Below, piece by piece: positions 32,501 through 42,975 of a stretch of 64,000 nt of DNA (its first letter is position 1; each line of letters starts with the position of its first letter). The position numbers were made by a program, and so were the translations under genes. The notes below the pieces were generated by a model. The model saw nothing but the letters and a program-made list of their open reading frames with translations. It was not told the origin of the DNA and made no database searches. Source of the DNA: Seonamhaeicola sp. (GTDB taxonomy: Bacteria; Bacteroidota; Bacteroidia; Flavobacteriales; Flavobacteriaceae). The stretch is taken from positions 310,001 to 374,000 of the forward strand of contig NZ_JANQJQ010000021.1 of NCBI RefSeq assembly GCF_028281565.1. The letters run 5' to 3'.

Positions 32501-35278
32501 GGTAACTAAACCATTAGTGTCAGTAACTACCGGATTATCACCAAGCAGATCATCTGCATTACCATCGGAAAAACCGGCTTCAATAACATCACTACAGGTG
32601 TCACCATCACTATCTAAATCCAGGTAAGAGAAAATTGTGTCGGTGTCCAAGTCATTAGGAGCGTATCCGATTAGATTACTGTCCGGAGCTGTCTCAGCAG
32701 CATCTGCCCATCCATTTATACCGTAGATCGGACCATCTTCTATGCCGTCCAAATTGGTATCGGACAAAGTACCTAATTGCCCGGATTCAATCAAATCATA
32801 AATACCATCGTTATCACTATCCAGATCATAGAAATCATAAACGGTATCCACATCGGTATCTATTGGTAATGCATTAAGATCATACACGTCGTCTAATCCA
32901 TTGGTATCCACATCAATACCTGATAAAGCAACTAATATACCCTGGTTTTCAACAAAATCAGGGATGCCGTCATTATCACTGTCTAAGTCCAGCTCATCTT
33001 TTACGCCATCATTGTCATTATCCTTTTTAAAACAGGTTAAGGCAATATTTGCCTGAAAGTTTGACGTATCAGTTAAATTACTTAATCTATGAACGAATTC
33101 GAATCCATCCACCTGATTAGCAAAAAATGCAAAAGGAGTGGTTCCACCGGGTGTTGGATTATATTTAAAATGAATCTCAGAACCTGAAATTTGAGTGACA
33201 CCGGTTTCCCAAAGACCGTCAAAGTTAGAATCTACTACCAGTCTGCCGTCCGGATCTACCAAAGTTATGTTTTTATTTGCCGGAAAGATCCTAACAATGT
33301 AATATTCGCCATCTACGGATGTATGGGTATAAGACGTATCTTCAGATAACTTAACATTTACAGATTCGGTAAAAGTCATTGAATACGCTCCTTCCGCACT
33401 TGCTGCTGCTTCTACCGTACTGGTAAAATTTCCTAAATTATCGCCAACAAAAGTATTGGTGCCTCCCGAACTACTATTGGTAGTATAGGTACCACTTGTT
33501 ATAGTTGGATTGGTGGTAGTATCCTGAAACTCTAAAACCGGGTTATTTAAATTATTCAGGTTGATAGTTACATCTCCCCTGGATTCCGTACAGTTTAGAA
33601 TACCGTCGTTATCATTATCAATATCTAGATTGTCGATGATTCCATCATTATCAATATCATCCGGACAAATACTAATTGGTACTTCCACAGATTCAAGAAA
33701 ACCACCATCACATGGTAATTCTCCAACCAGTTTATATTTTCCGGGAACCGTTGGAGTTATGAAGGGGTCTGTGACCGGTAAAACAATATACCCTGATCCG
33801 TCATCAAATTGCCATTCAAAGCTTTCAAAGTTTTGCGCATTTGCTACTGTTAGCGTTAAGTTATTACCAATACAATTTCCCAAGATGGCATGCTGGACAT
33901 CAAAATTAAACTCTGGCTTGGATTGAAATCCGGAATAAAAACTTCCTGATGTGGCGGCACCATTTACATTAAAATAAGCTACGTATAATTCATCATTACC
34001 TTGAACAGATATATTACCGGATAACCCTGTGATTCTGTAGGTTTCATAATCAGTATTCCCGGTAACAGCACTAGGGCCAACCGTTGCAAAATTGGATAAC
34101 GGTTGATTATTTACGGTAACTGTTGCACCTGCTTTGGTAACTATAGTGACACCACCTACATAATTTAAACTACCTATTCTGTCAATGTTAGCAATGTTGT
34201 CAATATTTCCCCTGGTTTCACAGCTTAAAGGAGGCACGAAAAACATCCCCTGATTAGCCTCTCCAGTTGAACCAACACCCTGATACATAAAAACATCCTG
34301 GGAGGTTTCAACATACATGTTTCCAGCTGCACTGTAGTTATTTCCTTCAATTACATGATATTCTCCTGCATTTAATGTAGTGACAGGAGCATTACCATTG
34401 ATGCTAACACTAGTATTATCGATATGAGCTACAACCAATACATTTTCCCAATCGTTGGTGCCATCTCCTCTAACAAAGATGTATTCATTTCCAACTTTGG
34501 ATAATCCGGCTATTTGATCTATGCCGTAATCTCTTCCTCCTCCGTTACCAAAACTACCATTGGCAGAACCACAATTAACTACAATGGGTTTATCAGAAGT
34601 AACTAAACAACCAATGAGGCCATCCATTAACGACGGTATGTTAATATCTCCTTTGATAGCTATAACATAGCTTTCATGCTCATTTAAACTAACATTAATT
34701 GGGGTGGTACCTGCATAATTTTCAATGATTAAACCGGCAGCAAGATTACTAAAAGTAACAGCCGTATTATCTTCTGTAGCCATTACAGATATAAAACTGA
34801 CATAGTTAGCCTGTGGATTTTCACTGGTGTAGGTTCCTATTCTAAAAGTGGTATCTAAAGCAGAAAGTCCTTTACTTACTAAAGCTCCTGCCTGTGCACT
34901 ACCGGCATTCATTCTTACTGATACATAAATGGGAGCTTCGGCTTCAATAATGTAGCCTTTATTATTAGTGACCGTACTGCTATCATCATAATCCTGAAAC
35001 AATTGAGTGTCATAACCAAATCCGATACTTACTACCTGAGGTGTGGCATTTGAAACGCTACCCGTAATGGTTGTTCCACCAACTTCGGTTATAGTGTATG
35101 GCACCAGAGAAGTAGTAGGTGTTGATATGTAGATATATTGATCTTCAGGGTTTGCATTATTGGGACCACTTGTTAAAGGCGGGATATAATGCTTTTTGCT
35201 AAGTTGTGAATATCCAATACCAGAAATAAGAAATGCTAAAACAAATAGCAGGTTTCTTGTATGGGAGCTAGTTTGCAT
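29564..35278 (-). CDS. T9SS type B cargo protein, 1904 residues, with CD-repeat and TSP3-like repeats
   Basis: A signal peptide (ending GYSQ, about residue 25) precedes an N-terminal beta-rich region resembling IgGFc-binding-type domains (repeated IxGxxxV strands; about 30-500). Two blocks of Asp-rich thrombospondin-type-3 Ca-binding repeats follow (about 540-565, DIDNDGIIDNLDIDNDNDGI; and about 760-900). Then come about six CD-repeats of ~85 residues (CDDDNNGTMPFDL, QCDDASNDGQAFFNLT and others). The C-terminus is a type B sorting domain (FFTPNNDSYNDYWQIIGV, IFDRYGKLI, GWDGTFNG, DDYWFKV, HFTLKR). It should be exported by Sec, then across the outer membrane by the gliding-associated T9SS. An adhesion role is likely. 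Confidence 0.88.
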   Translation of the reverse strand: MQTSSHTRNLLFVLAFLISGIGYSQLSKKHYIPPLTSGPNNANPEDQYIYISTPTTSLVPYTITEVGGTTITGSVSNATPQVVSIGFGYDTQLFQDYDDSSTVTNNKGYIIEAEAPIYVSVRMNAGSAQAGALVSKGLSALDTTFRIGTYTSENPQANYVSFISVMATEDNTAVTFSNLAAGLIIENYAGTTPINVSLNEHESYVIAIKGDINIPSLMDGLIGCLVTSDKPIVVNCGSANGSFGNGGGRDYGIDQIAGLSKVGNEYIFVRGDGTNDWENVLVVAHIDNTSVSINGNAPVTTLNAGEYHVIEGNNYSAAGNMYVETSQDVFMYQGVGSTGEANQGMFFVPPLSCETRGNIDNIANIDRIGSLNYVGGVTIVTKAGATVTVNNQPLSNFATVGPSAVTGNTDYETYRITGLSGNISVQGNDELYVAYFNVNGAATSGSFYSGFQSKPEFNFDVQHAILGNCIGNNLTLTVANAQNFESFEWQFDDGSGYIVLPVTDPFITPTVPGKYKLVGELPCDGGFLESVEVPISICPDDIDNDGIIDNLDIDNDNDGILNCTESRGDVTINLNNLNNPVLEFQDTTTNPTITSGTYTTNSSSGGTNTFVGDNLGNFTSTVEAAASAEGAYSMTFTESVNVKLSEDTSYTHTSVDGEYYIVRIFPANKNITLVDPDGRLVVDSNFDGLWETGVTQISGSEIHFKYNPTPGGTTPFAFFANQVDGFEFVHRLSNLTDTSNFQANIALTCFKKDNDNDGVKDELDLDSDNDGIPDFVENQGILVALSGIDVDTNGLDDVYDLNALPIDTDVDTVYDFYDLDSDNDGIYDLIESGQLGTLSDTNLDGIEDGPIYGINGWADAAETAPDSNLIGYAPNDLDTDTIFSYLDLDSDGDTCSDVIEAGFSDGNADDLLGDNPVVTDTNGLVTNASDGYTIPNSNYLDYAPITITTQPLDTESCELSTTVISLVSSTYDTIQWEVSTDGGLNWSTIVDDATYSGSQTADLTITNTPLSFDTYEYRAFLELSGNSCGLYSDPAELTVILLPIANTAPTMLLCDDDNNGTMPFDLNSQNNAITTVTGMTITYHTSQADADNDVNPITSPFESGNTTIYARVENNANTTCFDTSSFDLEVYESPFPLLTVTPLQECDDTSVGTDIDGLKVFDLTQKETEILNGQSAADFTLTYFTDAGYTNQILTPIAFANTVPNVQPVYVRMTNNAYNTCVAETTFNVEVFTLPVVNNPNTYSQCDDASNDGQAFFNLTLDQIKEEINPNYIAEGLVFTYYLTQGDAQNAVNPIPTPDNYQDSPGFTPETVWVRAENPNGCYREVPLTLEVTPSSVALSSYSPAPLFQCDETGSTVRGNVATFDLTHIHDHISNVIFSTFNVTVHFFETQMDAELETNEIPDIVNHQNINSPISQSIWVRVKSDLGNNCLGLEEFPNLLNVEALPFANPVTMARQCDSDTTDTVISYPFDTALVESTVLNGQSLADVTVTYNYVDITGTPVTSNTLPNPFVTETQTITITVTNNTTQDPDGACDDVTTLEFIVDEQPVIADPVDPQEVCDGANGDIDDDGFYPFDTSSFVGTILGTQTNMEIYFDYVDENGVLVLDSPTLPNPLVSENQTINVEVINPINTGCFASTSIDLIVNPLPEFYIDSEHIVCTSDPTFTVELDPVEASVIETFTYEWRWTSLDGSTVNQLLPETTPTIFVSTPGTYHVTLTKTDGTGCSRTRDIFVNASEIATITEEDITVVDFTENNNTVTIDPTNLGQGNYEYALVEEDSNFIIYQDEPEFTNVRPGFYTISVNDKDGCGVATLDISVLGYMKFFTPNNDSYNDYWQIIGVNESFQTNSRILIFDRYGKLIKQISTLQDGWDGTFNGNQMPTDDYWFKVFLEDGRVYSGHFTLKR

Positions 35279-35448
35279 TGCAATTTTTTATAGTTTAGTT
35301 GTTGGTAATTCGACTGCTTTGAACAGAACGAACCCCTAAAATAAATATTTAATTTATTTTAGACCCTAATACTCCTTAAAGGTTTAAAACTTTTAGATAA
35401 AAAGAATAAAACCACTAATTACTGGTAAGAATAGATAAGAAAAGTTCT

Positions 35449-38400
35449 CTATCGCTTTAATGCGAAGTGTCCCCTGACATCAAATGACTCCCCTTCCTGA
35501 ACCACTTTGGCAACAAACCAATAATCATCTGATGGCATGTTTTCTCCATTGAAGGTTCCGTCCCAGCCAATAGAATTATGGGGTAACGTTTTGAGTAGTT
35601 TGCCGTGTCTGTTATAAATAAATACCACAGTTCCCGGGATTTCTTCGATGCCTATGATATGCCAGGTATCGTTAAATGTATCATCATTAGGCGTGAAATA
35701 TTTAGGAACATCTATAACTACCACGGTTTCCGAGATATCCATACAGCCGTTCAAATCCCTTATAGTTACTAGGTGAGGGCCATAAGTTACGTTTTCAAAT
35801 ACATTAGACGTTTGTGGTTCACCATCATCTAGAATATAAACATAATTTCCAATACCGCTTACATCCACTGTAATACTGTTGGGATCAGCAAAATCTACGG
35901 TAGTCGTAAAGTTTATTTCGGCCTCCTGGGATTCAAATACGGTGAAATTATGTGTGTAATCACAATCGCTGCCAATTAAATTAGGGGTGGTTACGGTCAC
36001 CCAATAATCACCAATTTCCGACGGATCGTTTAGAATGATTTGTGTTGTTGTAGCACCTGTAGACCATACATAAGTGTCATCCGGATTTCCGGTATAAGCA
36101 TCAATTACTAATGGCAGATCGTTGATACATAATGGAACTAAATCATCAATTGGAATTATGGGCAGTGGATTCACTCTTGTTGAAAAATTAGTTATGTCAT
36201 AACACCCCGTATTATTATTTTCAATTCTGGCATAGATCACTTCACCATCAAAAGCTGAATGCACATTCGCTAATGAATTTATACCGTTTTCAGCGTCAGC
36301 CATGTTACTATAATATGTGACGGTATGCTCGTTCGGATCCTGTGATCCAAGAATATCATTTCTGGTAGTAGAAATGGTGAATTCAAAAAAGCCATCGTAA
36401 TCATCATCGCATGAAATTAAATCGGGCGTACTATTTGCCACCGGATTAGGGTTTATTTGAAGGTTGAACGATGTAATAATCGGGCAGCCTGTTGTAGCAT
36501 CAGAAACTCTTACAAAAAATTCATGAAGGTTTGCAGTATAGTTAAATATATTTGCCAATGCTCCTGTGTTATTTGTAGCATCCGGTAAAGAGCCATGATA
36601 TGAAATATTTACCAGATTAGTATCATTCACAACCATACTATCTACTTGAGCCAGATCATAAGTATCGGTATCATTGTCACAAATTTCTATGGTACCAAGA
36701 TTATTAGTTTGGGGTGGTAAATTAACAATGAGTTCTAAATCAATGACACTGTAGCACCCTGTTAAATTATTCCAAACTTTAATATATACCGTTTGTGTAT
36801 TGGAGTTAAAATTTGTTGGATCAGCTATGGCCAAAGTATTGTCAAAACCATCTGACGGATTAATGTCATCAAAGTTTTCAAAATAATGAACAACAAGGTC
36901 ATCAGTGATTCTGTCTAAAAATTCAAAATCGGCATCCTCCAGGTTGAAACGGGTAAAGCCATCATAATCTTCATCACAGGCTATTAAGGGTGCAGAAACT
37001 TGTGTAATACTCGGAGCTTCTATGATAATAATACCTAATGATTCAACAATATGACATAAAGAATCGGAACTTTCTATTCTAACATATATGGTTTGCGGGT
37101 TTTGTATGTTAGTGTATTGATCACCTAGCGGATTGGTATTAGTATCGGCATCATCAAAAGTTTCATGGAACGAAATGCTTAGGTTATCTGTAGAACCTTG
37201 CGATATTTCAGTTCTTTTGGCGTCTAAATCAAAAGTGTGAAGCCCATCGTTAGACGAATCGTCACAAACCAAAAAGTCTATTACAGGATTGTATATAGGT
37301 TCCGGAGATACTTGTAATATCATCGAAGATGTAGCGTAACAAGTATCCGGATCTGCCGTTAAATTTTCAACACGGATGTAGATCGTTTGTGGACTTGACG
37401 TATTTTGATATACATTATTTTTATCAATCGCATTGACTAAGTTGCCCGTTAAGGCATCATTTTCATTTTCAAAATAATAAACTTCTTTACCGGTCTGAGT
37501 TCCTAAAATATCGTCGTCCATTTCAACTAATAGAAAGTCCGCAACTGTTGTGCCCGTGACTTCACATATTTGAAATTCCAGATCTGAAGGTATCAGCGGT
37601 AATGTATTTACAATTATTTCAATGGTATTTATATTATAACAACCGGAAACAGAACTTTCAAAACGGGTATAAATGGTTTGGGTTTCAGCATTGAAGCTAT
37701 TTGGGGTTGGTATTGGATTTGTATTGGCTATTGCATCATTTTCAGTTGTAAAGAAATCTATATTTATGCCTGTAGTGCTAGCAATCATTTCAGGAATCTT
37801 GTCCTCAAGGTTTACTGTGTAAAACCCGTCCTGGTCATCATCGCAAATTACAAATGGCGAAGGCGTTGTGGTACCCGGAGCCACAATAACTTCTATATCA
37901 AAAGGATTAACCGTAGAACAACCGGAATCTATGTTTGCAATTCTGGCGTAAATGGTTTCAACAGGATTGGTGTTGGCATAAAAGGCCGGTAATGCATTCA
38001 TGTTATTTTGGGCATCAGCATCAGATCCAAAATACGTTACCGTAAAACTGGGGTTACCACCGGTTACCAAATCATCCAGGGAATGCAGGTCTATACTAAC
38101 AATGCCATCATCATCTGTATCACAATAAGGCACCGGATCAGTAGGTTCAAATAATAAAATAGGGTTTACCAACAAAGTAATTTCAGATTGTTCAATACAA
38201 CCGGTGACCGTATCTTCCATTCTTATATAAAGTACGGTAGGGCTCAATGCCGAATATAAAACCGATTTATCAAGCGCATTTACATTATTATCCAGATCAT
38301 CTTGTGTTTCATAAAATGTAACTGTTATCGGGTTTGGTAAATCGTTGCCAATAAATGTTTCTACAGTGAACAGGTTGAAGTCTAAAGTGTCATTTTCATC

Positions 38401-40353
38401 ATCATTAACATCACACAGGGCAAAATCTCCGGTATCTGTTCCTGTTAATAATAAATTGGTATGAACTTCTAAGGGAACAATAGAGGCACAGCCTGTGACG
38501 TCATCTACAATTCTAACATAAAGGTTTCTTGAACCGGGTTCCAGAGCGGGATTTGTGTACTCGTAATTGGCCGGGTCTGCAATAGGGTTACTTCCTGTAT
38601 CGGCATCATCGAAACTTTCGTGAAAAGTAACAGTAACACCTGTTAAGCCACCTAAAATATCACCCGTGACCTGTGTTAAATCAAAAAAAGCGTTCCCATC
38701 CTGGTCTGCGTCACAAGCATCCAAAAATTGCGTATCTCTGTTTACTATGGGACTTGTAGTTATATTAACGGTTAAAGTTGTGGTGTTAATACAGCCTGTA
38801 TCCGTATTCAATATTCTGACAAAAACAGTGTCTGATGGTGTATTAGCATTTACATACAAACCGGGTATGGCATTATTGCCCGTAGAAGCGTCTAATGCAT
38901 TATAATGATAACTTACGGATAAGTTACTTAACCCTCCTGTTATTTCATTGTCTTTTTCGGTCAGGTCAATAACTGTAAATCCGTCCGGGGTATCATCACT
39001 ATCACAGGTTTCCAGAGGTGATGGTGGGGTAGCATCCGGAGCCGGATTAACAATGAGATCAAAGTTGGTATAAGCGAAACAGTTACTGTCTAAATCATCA
39101 ATTCTAACATAGATGGTTTGCGGATTTGACGTATTAGAGATGGGGGCATTTATTGCACTAATATTATTTCTGGCATCGGCATCAGAAAAATGATAGGTAA
39201 ATGTATAATTGCTAAAAGGAATATTAGCAATTAACTCAGTGTTTTTGGTTGTTAGGTCAAATACTTCTGAGCCATCATTACTGGAATCATCACACAATTC
39301 GTAATCTGTTATCGGATTAATGGGTTCTTCCGTATTAAGAACCACATTAATTTCATCTTCTTCAACACAACTATTGGAGTTTAAAGGTACCGTAACTTCA
39401 ACTCTATACGTTCCATCCTGAATGGCATTCAGAGTTGGGTTAGTTTCACCGGGAATTAAAGTGTTGTTTAAAAACCAGGCATAAGATGCCAATGGGTTCT
39501 GTATATCTGCATCTAAAAGCACCGATCCGGCACAGGTTTCAATATCGTCTCCTAAATCTAAAACTTCAAAACTGTTACCTTCAATAAATACCGCCGAATC
39601 AAAATTACCATCTCTTTGGTCTGCAATAATTAACTTGACGTGATATTGTACATAAGGAACAATAGTTTCCGAGGCCATTAAAACGGTTGTTCTACCATTA
39701 TAATTGGTGTCTCCAACATTATATGCATCAAAATATTGATCGTTTTGCGCGGGGCATACGCCAAAAATTTCATTATGAACCGTAACTGAATTAACAGGGC
39801 TAGTTGTACTAGGCACTAATGCAATGTTTCGGTACGGATTGCCAGTCCCGGCTTCTGTTATAAGAAAAACAAAATGGTCTGTAACATTCTGGCACGGCAG
39901 GATATCAAAATATTCTTCCGAAGCATATAGGTAGTTAAATTGAAATTGGCTGGAAATTGAAACAAAATCAAACTCAATAGAGGTTGCATTTAAAGTATTG
40001 GTAATTCCCAAAGCTGCTTCTAAATCCGGATCAGTTCCCCAAACGGTTGAGCCCTCACTAAGCGTGGGAGTTCTAACCCCATTACCCCCGGAATTGGCAC
40101 TACCGGTTGACAGCATGATACCATTTTGAAAAGGGAAATTAGAGGAGCCTCTTTCAAAGTAGGCGTAACTTGGAAAGCCTGTAGAATTTCCGTTTACGGA
40201 TGAGGTTATATTAGAAATTTCTACACAACCGTTAACTAGGTTGTCTTCAATGAGTTGTTGTAAACCTACGGAACTGTCCACCGAGATTTGCTGCGAAAAT
40301 ACCATACCGCAACTGCAGATAAGGGCAATTAAGAATAGATAAACAAATCTCAT
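35449..40353 (-). CDS. T9SS type B cargo protein, 1634 residues, choice-of-anchor L plus 11 CD-repeats
   Basis: The signal peptide ends at about residue 20 (MVFSQ). Residues ~30-265 match the choice-of-anchor L domain (FPFQNGIMLSTGSANSGGNG; FQFNYLYASEEYFDILPCQN). A PKD/Ig-like linker leads to eleven tandem repeats (about 345-1430), each opening like LCDDSSNDGSEVFDLT, ACDEDYDGFTRFNLE or SCDDDYDGFFEFTI, with a middle (T)VTYHxxxxDA and a close NPQTIYVRIEN...GC. The last ~90 residues are the type B sorting domain (YFTPNDDTFNDTWHIIGI, FIYNRHGKLL, DDYWFVA, HFALKR). The Asp-rich openings suggest calcium binding. Probably a cell-surface fibre or adhesin. Confidence 0.88.
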   Translation of the reverse strand: MRFVYLFLIALICSCGMVFSQQISVDSSVGLQQLIEDNLVNGCVEISNITSSVNGNSTGFPSYAYFERGSSNFPFQNGIMLSTGSANSGGNGVRTPTLSEGSTVWGTDPDLEAALGITNTLNATSIEFDFVSISSQFQFNYLYASEEYFDILPCQNVTDHFVFLITEAGTGNPYRNIALVPSTTSPVNSVTVHNEIFGVCPAQNDQYFDAYNVGDTNYNGRTTVLMASETIVPYVQYHVKLIIADQRDGNFDSAVFIEGNSFEVLDLGDDIETCAGSVLLDADIQNPLASYAWFLNNTLIPGETNPTLNAIQDGTYRVEVTVPLNSNSCVEEDEINVVLNTEEPINPITDYELCDDSSNDGSEVFDLTTKNTELIANIPFSNYTFTYHFSDADARNNISAINAPISNTSNPQTIYVRIDDLDSNCFAYTNFDLIVNPAPDATPPSPLETCDSDDTPDGFTVIDLTEKDNEITGGLSNLSVSYHYNALDASTGNNAIPGLYVNANTPSDTVFVRILNTDTGCINTTTLTVNITTSPIVNRDTQFLDACDADQDGNAFFDLTQVTGDILGGLTGVTVTFHESFDDADTGSNPIADPANYEYTNPALEPGSRNLYVRIVDDVTGCASIVPLEVHTNLLLTGTDTGDFALCDVNDDENDTLDFNLFTVETFIGNDLPNPITVTFYETQDDLDNNVNALDKSVLYSALSPTVLYIRMEDTVTGCIEQSEITLLVNPILLFEPTDPVPYCDTDDDGIVSIDLHSLDDLVTGGNPSFTVTYFGSDADAQNNMNALPAFYANTNPVETIYARIANIDSGCSTVNPFDIEVIVAPGTTTPSPFVICDDDQDGFYTVNLEDKIPEMIASTTGINIDFFTTENDAIANTNPIPTPNSFNAETQTIYTRFESSVSGCYNINTIEIIVNTLPLIPSDLEFQICEVTGTTVADFLLVEMDDDILGTQTGKEVYYFENENDALTGNLVNAIDKNNVYQNTSSPQTIYIRVENLTADPDTCYATSSMILQVSPEPIYNPVIDFLVCDDSSNDGLHTFDLDAKRTEISQGSTDNLSISFHETFDDADTNTNPLGDQYTNIQNPQTIYVRIESSDSLCHIVESLGIIIIEAPSITQVSAPLIACDEDYDGFTRFNLEDADFEFLDRITDDLVVHYFENFDDINPSDGFDNTLAIADPTNFNSNTQTVYIKVWNNLTGCYSVIDLELIVNLPPQTNNLGTIEICDNDTDTYDLAQVDSMVVNDTNLVNISYHGSLPDATNNTGALANIFNYTANLHEFFVRVSDATTGCPIITSFNLQINPNPVANSTPDLISCDDDYDGFFEFTISTTRNDILGSQDPNEHTVTYYSNMADAENGINSLANVHSAFDGEVIYARIENNNTGCYDITNFSTRVNPLPIIPIDDLVPLCINDLPLVIDAYTGNPDDTYVWSTGATTTQIILNDPSEIGDYWVTVTTPNLIGSDCDYTHNFTVFESQEAEINFTTTVDFADPNSITVDVSGIGNYVYILDDGEPQTSNVFENVTYGPHLVTIRDLNGCMDISETVVVIDVPKYFTPNDDTFNDTWHIIGIEEIPGTVVFIYNRHGKLLKTLPHNSIGWDGTFNGENMPSDDYWFVAKVVQEGESFDVRGHFALKR

Positions 40354-40500
40354 AGCTGTAGGTTTTTTTGTTCCGATTTTTTAGGCTCAATATTCCGGGT
40401 TTTTAGTCCGAAATATTTTGCGGAAAAATAGGTCTTTTTTAGATGAAATGCAAAAAAAATCGGATAAAATGCAATTTTATTGGTTTTTAAGGTGTTAGTA

Positions 40501-42963
40501 TTAGTTTTTTAAAGTAAAATGATTTTTAAAAATTCTACCGTCTTGTAATCTAACTGAAAACCAATAATCATCTGACGGTAATTTCTCTCCGTTAAACATA
40601 CCGTCCCATCCTTCACCTAACGGATTTAATTCTTTTATAAGTTTACCAAACCTGTCAAAAATTCTAATTTTTGTGTTAGGCTGAAACATACTGGAAACGC
40701 CATAAACCTGCCAGGTATCATGCGATCCGTCATTATTAGGCGTAAAAAATTTTGGAAATCCTATTACCGAAACATCTTTACTCACGGTTCCGCAATCATT
40801 TTTTATATCTCTTACGGTAACAGTATAAATGCCCGGAAATACGTTATCAAATAGGTTACTATCCTGATAATCTGCATAAACCACGTTGTTTTCGTCCAAT
40901 AACCGATATTGATATATGCCTTCACCCGATGTAATAACGGTTATAGTATTGTTTTGTGATGCATCATCTACTTTTATATCATCTATGGTCGCAATATTTG
41001 ATGCTTCTACTGTAATTGTTCTGGTTTTCGAACATCCATTGCCATTGGTAACGGTTACTTCATAATGTCCTGTTTCGTTTATTTCAATTTCATAGGAATC
41101 TTCTCCTGATAACCAATTATAAGTATAGTTGTTTGGCGAATCGTTTAAAACAGCTGCATTTAAAGTAATGGGTACCGGAAACTGATTTAAGCAATAATAT
41201 GTCAAATCTTCGATGTCAATGTCCGGAAGTTCATTTACAACCAGGGTTACTTCACTAATGCCATAACAGTTATTGGCGTTTTCAACCCGGGCATAAATAA
41301 TTTGAGTATACGGTATGGTATTGGTAAACGTATTTCCTAAATTGTTTTGCTCTAAAAGCGCCTCTTCATAGGTTTGATAATAAGCTATATCCAGGCCGGT
41401 AATAAGGCCGTTAGTCACTTCACTATCAGCATCACTTAGGGTGAACTGGTGAAACCCATCTTCTAATCCGTCATCATCACAAGTAGTCAATGTGGCGTTA
41501 TTTGAATCTGTTGTACTAACATCCAGTATAAGCTCAGAATAACTCAAGCAACCTGTTCTGGTATCAATAACGTCAACATAAATAGTTTGTGGGTTTGTTG
41601 TATTAGAAAAAGCATTGCCGTCAACTTCAACAGTTCTGGCTGAGTCTGTATAAAATCTGGTGGATAAGTTATTATCACCACCTGTCAAACTTATATTTGC
41701 TTCATTTAAATTGAAAAGCGTAAAACCATCAACATGGCCATCTTCGTCACATTGTAAAATGGTATGATTGAAAGCTATAGGGTTAGGGTTTGCTACCAGG
41801 TTTAAAGCCACAATACTTTTGCAATCCGGATATAATACATCTTCAACTCTGACAAAAACCTGTTCATTAAAAGGTGTTACATTGTAATATGAATTGGGTA
41901 ATGGAGAGGCTCTGTTCTCTGCATCCACCTGAGTGCTGTGGTATGTTATGTTATAATCTGAAGGGACTAATCCGTTTAGAATTTCATTATTTTTTTGTGT
42001 CAGGTCAAAATCTGTGCGCCCATTTTTGTCATCACCATCATTCATATTATCGCACAGAACGAAATCAGAAGGTACTAAAATACCCGGCCCCAAATTTACA
42101 CTTAAATCAAAATCGGTCAATTCAAAACACTCGGTGATGTTATTAGTAATTCTAACAAAAATTTTCTGCGGATTGCTTATATTGGTATACGGGCTAACCA
42201 ATTCATTTATCCCAATGTTAGCATCACTTTCAGAAGCATGATAAGTAATGGTAACATCGGTTTGTGTTCCGGTAATTAACGGTGTATTGTCAGATATGTT
42301 AAAGCTTGTAAAACCGTCATTGAACGGCGCAACTATATCACAACTTTCCATATCGGTTGGGTTCCTTGGCCCAATGCTATTGGACTGATCTGTTGGTGGA
42401 TCCGCAAATTGTGCTGTTCCTGTCCATTCCAGATTAAAAGGACTATTTCCTATCGGCCGGTCAATCACTATAAAATAGGTTTCCCCGGCCTGAACATCTA
42501 ACCATCTTACAAAGCTATCTCCATCCGGACCAGGGCCTTCAGATGTATCTGTAGAGGAAGCATTCATTCCGGTTAGGTTGTTACCCTGATTAGCCGCTTG
42601 AGGGTTTGTACTGGAACATCTGATAGCTTGTCCGATATCCGAACAAGATACATCAGGGCCATAAACGAAAAAGTCATAATCTTCAGTTATTGCTGTACTT
42701 TGCGGTGTTAATGTAAAACCCAGTGTACCACTGGTAACCAAAGTTACCTGCAGCCATACGCTGTTATTCTCTCCTAAGCTACCGCCACCTCCGCCACAAA
42801 TATTTGTACCGAATAATTCCTGAGTTCCGAAGCCACTAACATCTAAATTAACATCTGAGTTTCCACAGGTTATAATGGCATCAACGCAGTCATTAGGCTG
42901 TTGTGCAAAGCTGTTTAAGCCAGCCACAATGAATAAAAAGTAAAGAAAAGGTTTTTTGAACAA
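40501..42963 (-). CDS. T9SS type B cargo protein, 820 residues
   Basis: The frame starts at TTG 42963 (MFKKPFLYFLFIVAGLNSFA, a good signal peptide) 12 bases after the upstream stop and in the same frame as that gene; no ATG fits. The N-terminal ~190 residues form a beta-sandwich (DCVDAIITCGNSDVNLDVSG; ENNSVWLQVTLVTSGTLGFT; DYDFFVYGP). Four CD-repeats follow (SCDIVAPFNDGFTSFNIS to TCDDDGLEDGFHQFTLS), then a PKD/Ig-like region and a type B sorting domain ending HFTLKN. From about residue 385 onward the protein closely matches the C-terminal part of the neighbouring 905-residue protein, so the two arose by duplication and exchange of the N-terminal head. Confidence 0.85.
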   Translation of the reverse strand: MFKKPFLYFLFIVAGLNSFAQQPNDCVDAIITCGNSDVNLDVSGFGTQELFGTNICGGGGGSLGENNSVWLQVTLVTSGTLGFTLTPQSTAITEDYDFFVYGPDVSCSDIGQAIRCSSTNPQAANQGNNLTGMNASSTDTSEGPGPDGDSFVRWLDVQAGETYFIVIDRPIGNSPFNLEWTGTAQFADPPTDQSNSIGPRNPTDMESCDIVAPFNDGFTSFNISDNTPLITGTQTDVTITYHASESDANIGINELVSPYTNISNPQKIFVRITNNITECFELTDFDLSVNLGPGILVPSDFVLCDNMNDGDDKNGRTDFDLTQKNNEILNGLVPSDYNITYHSTQVDAENRASPLPNSYYNVTPFNEQVFVRVEDVLYPDCKSIVALNLVANPNPIAFNHTILQCDEDGHVDGFTLFNLNEANISLTGGDNNLSTRFYTDSARTVEVDGNAFSNTTNPQTIYVDVIDTRTGCLSYSELILDVSTTDSNNATLTTCDDDGLEDGFHQFTLSDADSEVTNGLITGLDIAYYQTYEEALLEQNNLGNTFTNTIPYTQIIYARVENANNCYGISEVTLVVNELPDIDIEDLTYYCLNQFPVPITLNAAVLNDSPNNYTYNWLSGEDSYEIEINETGHYEVTVTNGNGCSKTRTITVEASNIATIDDIKVDDASQNNTITVITSGEGIYQYRLLDENNVVYADYQDSNLFDNVFPGIYTVTVRDIKNDCGTVSKDVSVIGFPKFFTPNNDGSHDTWQVYGVSSMFQPNTKIRIFDRFGKLIKELNPLGEGWDGMFNGEKLPSDDYWFSVRLQDGRIFKNHFTLKN

Positions 42964-42975
42964 ATCTAATATAGT

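Noticed and set aside
33561-33926. 121-codon plus-strand frame inside the 1904-residue T9SS gene
   Set aside because: It is antisense to Asp-rich repeats, which produce long open frames on the opposite strand.
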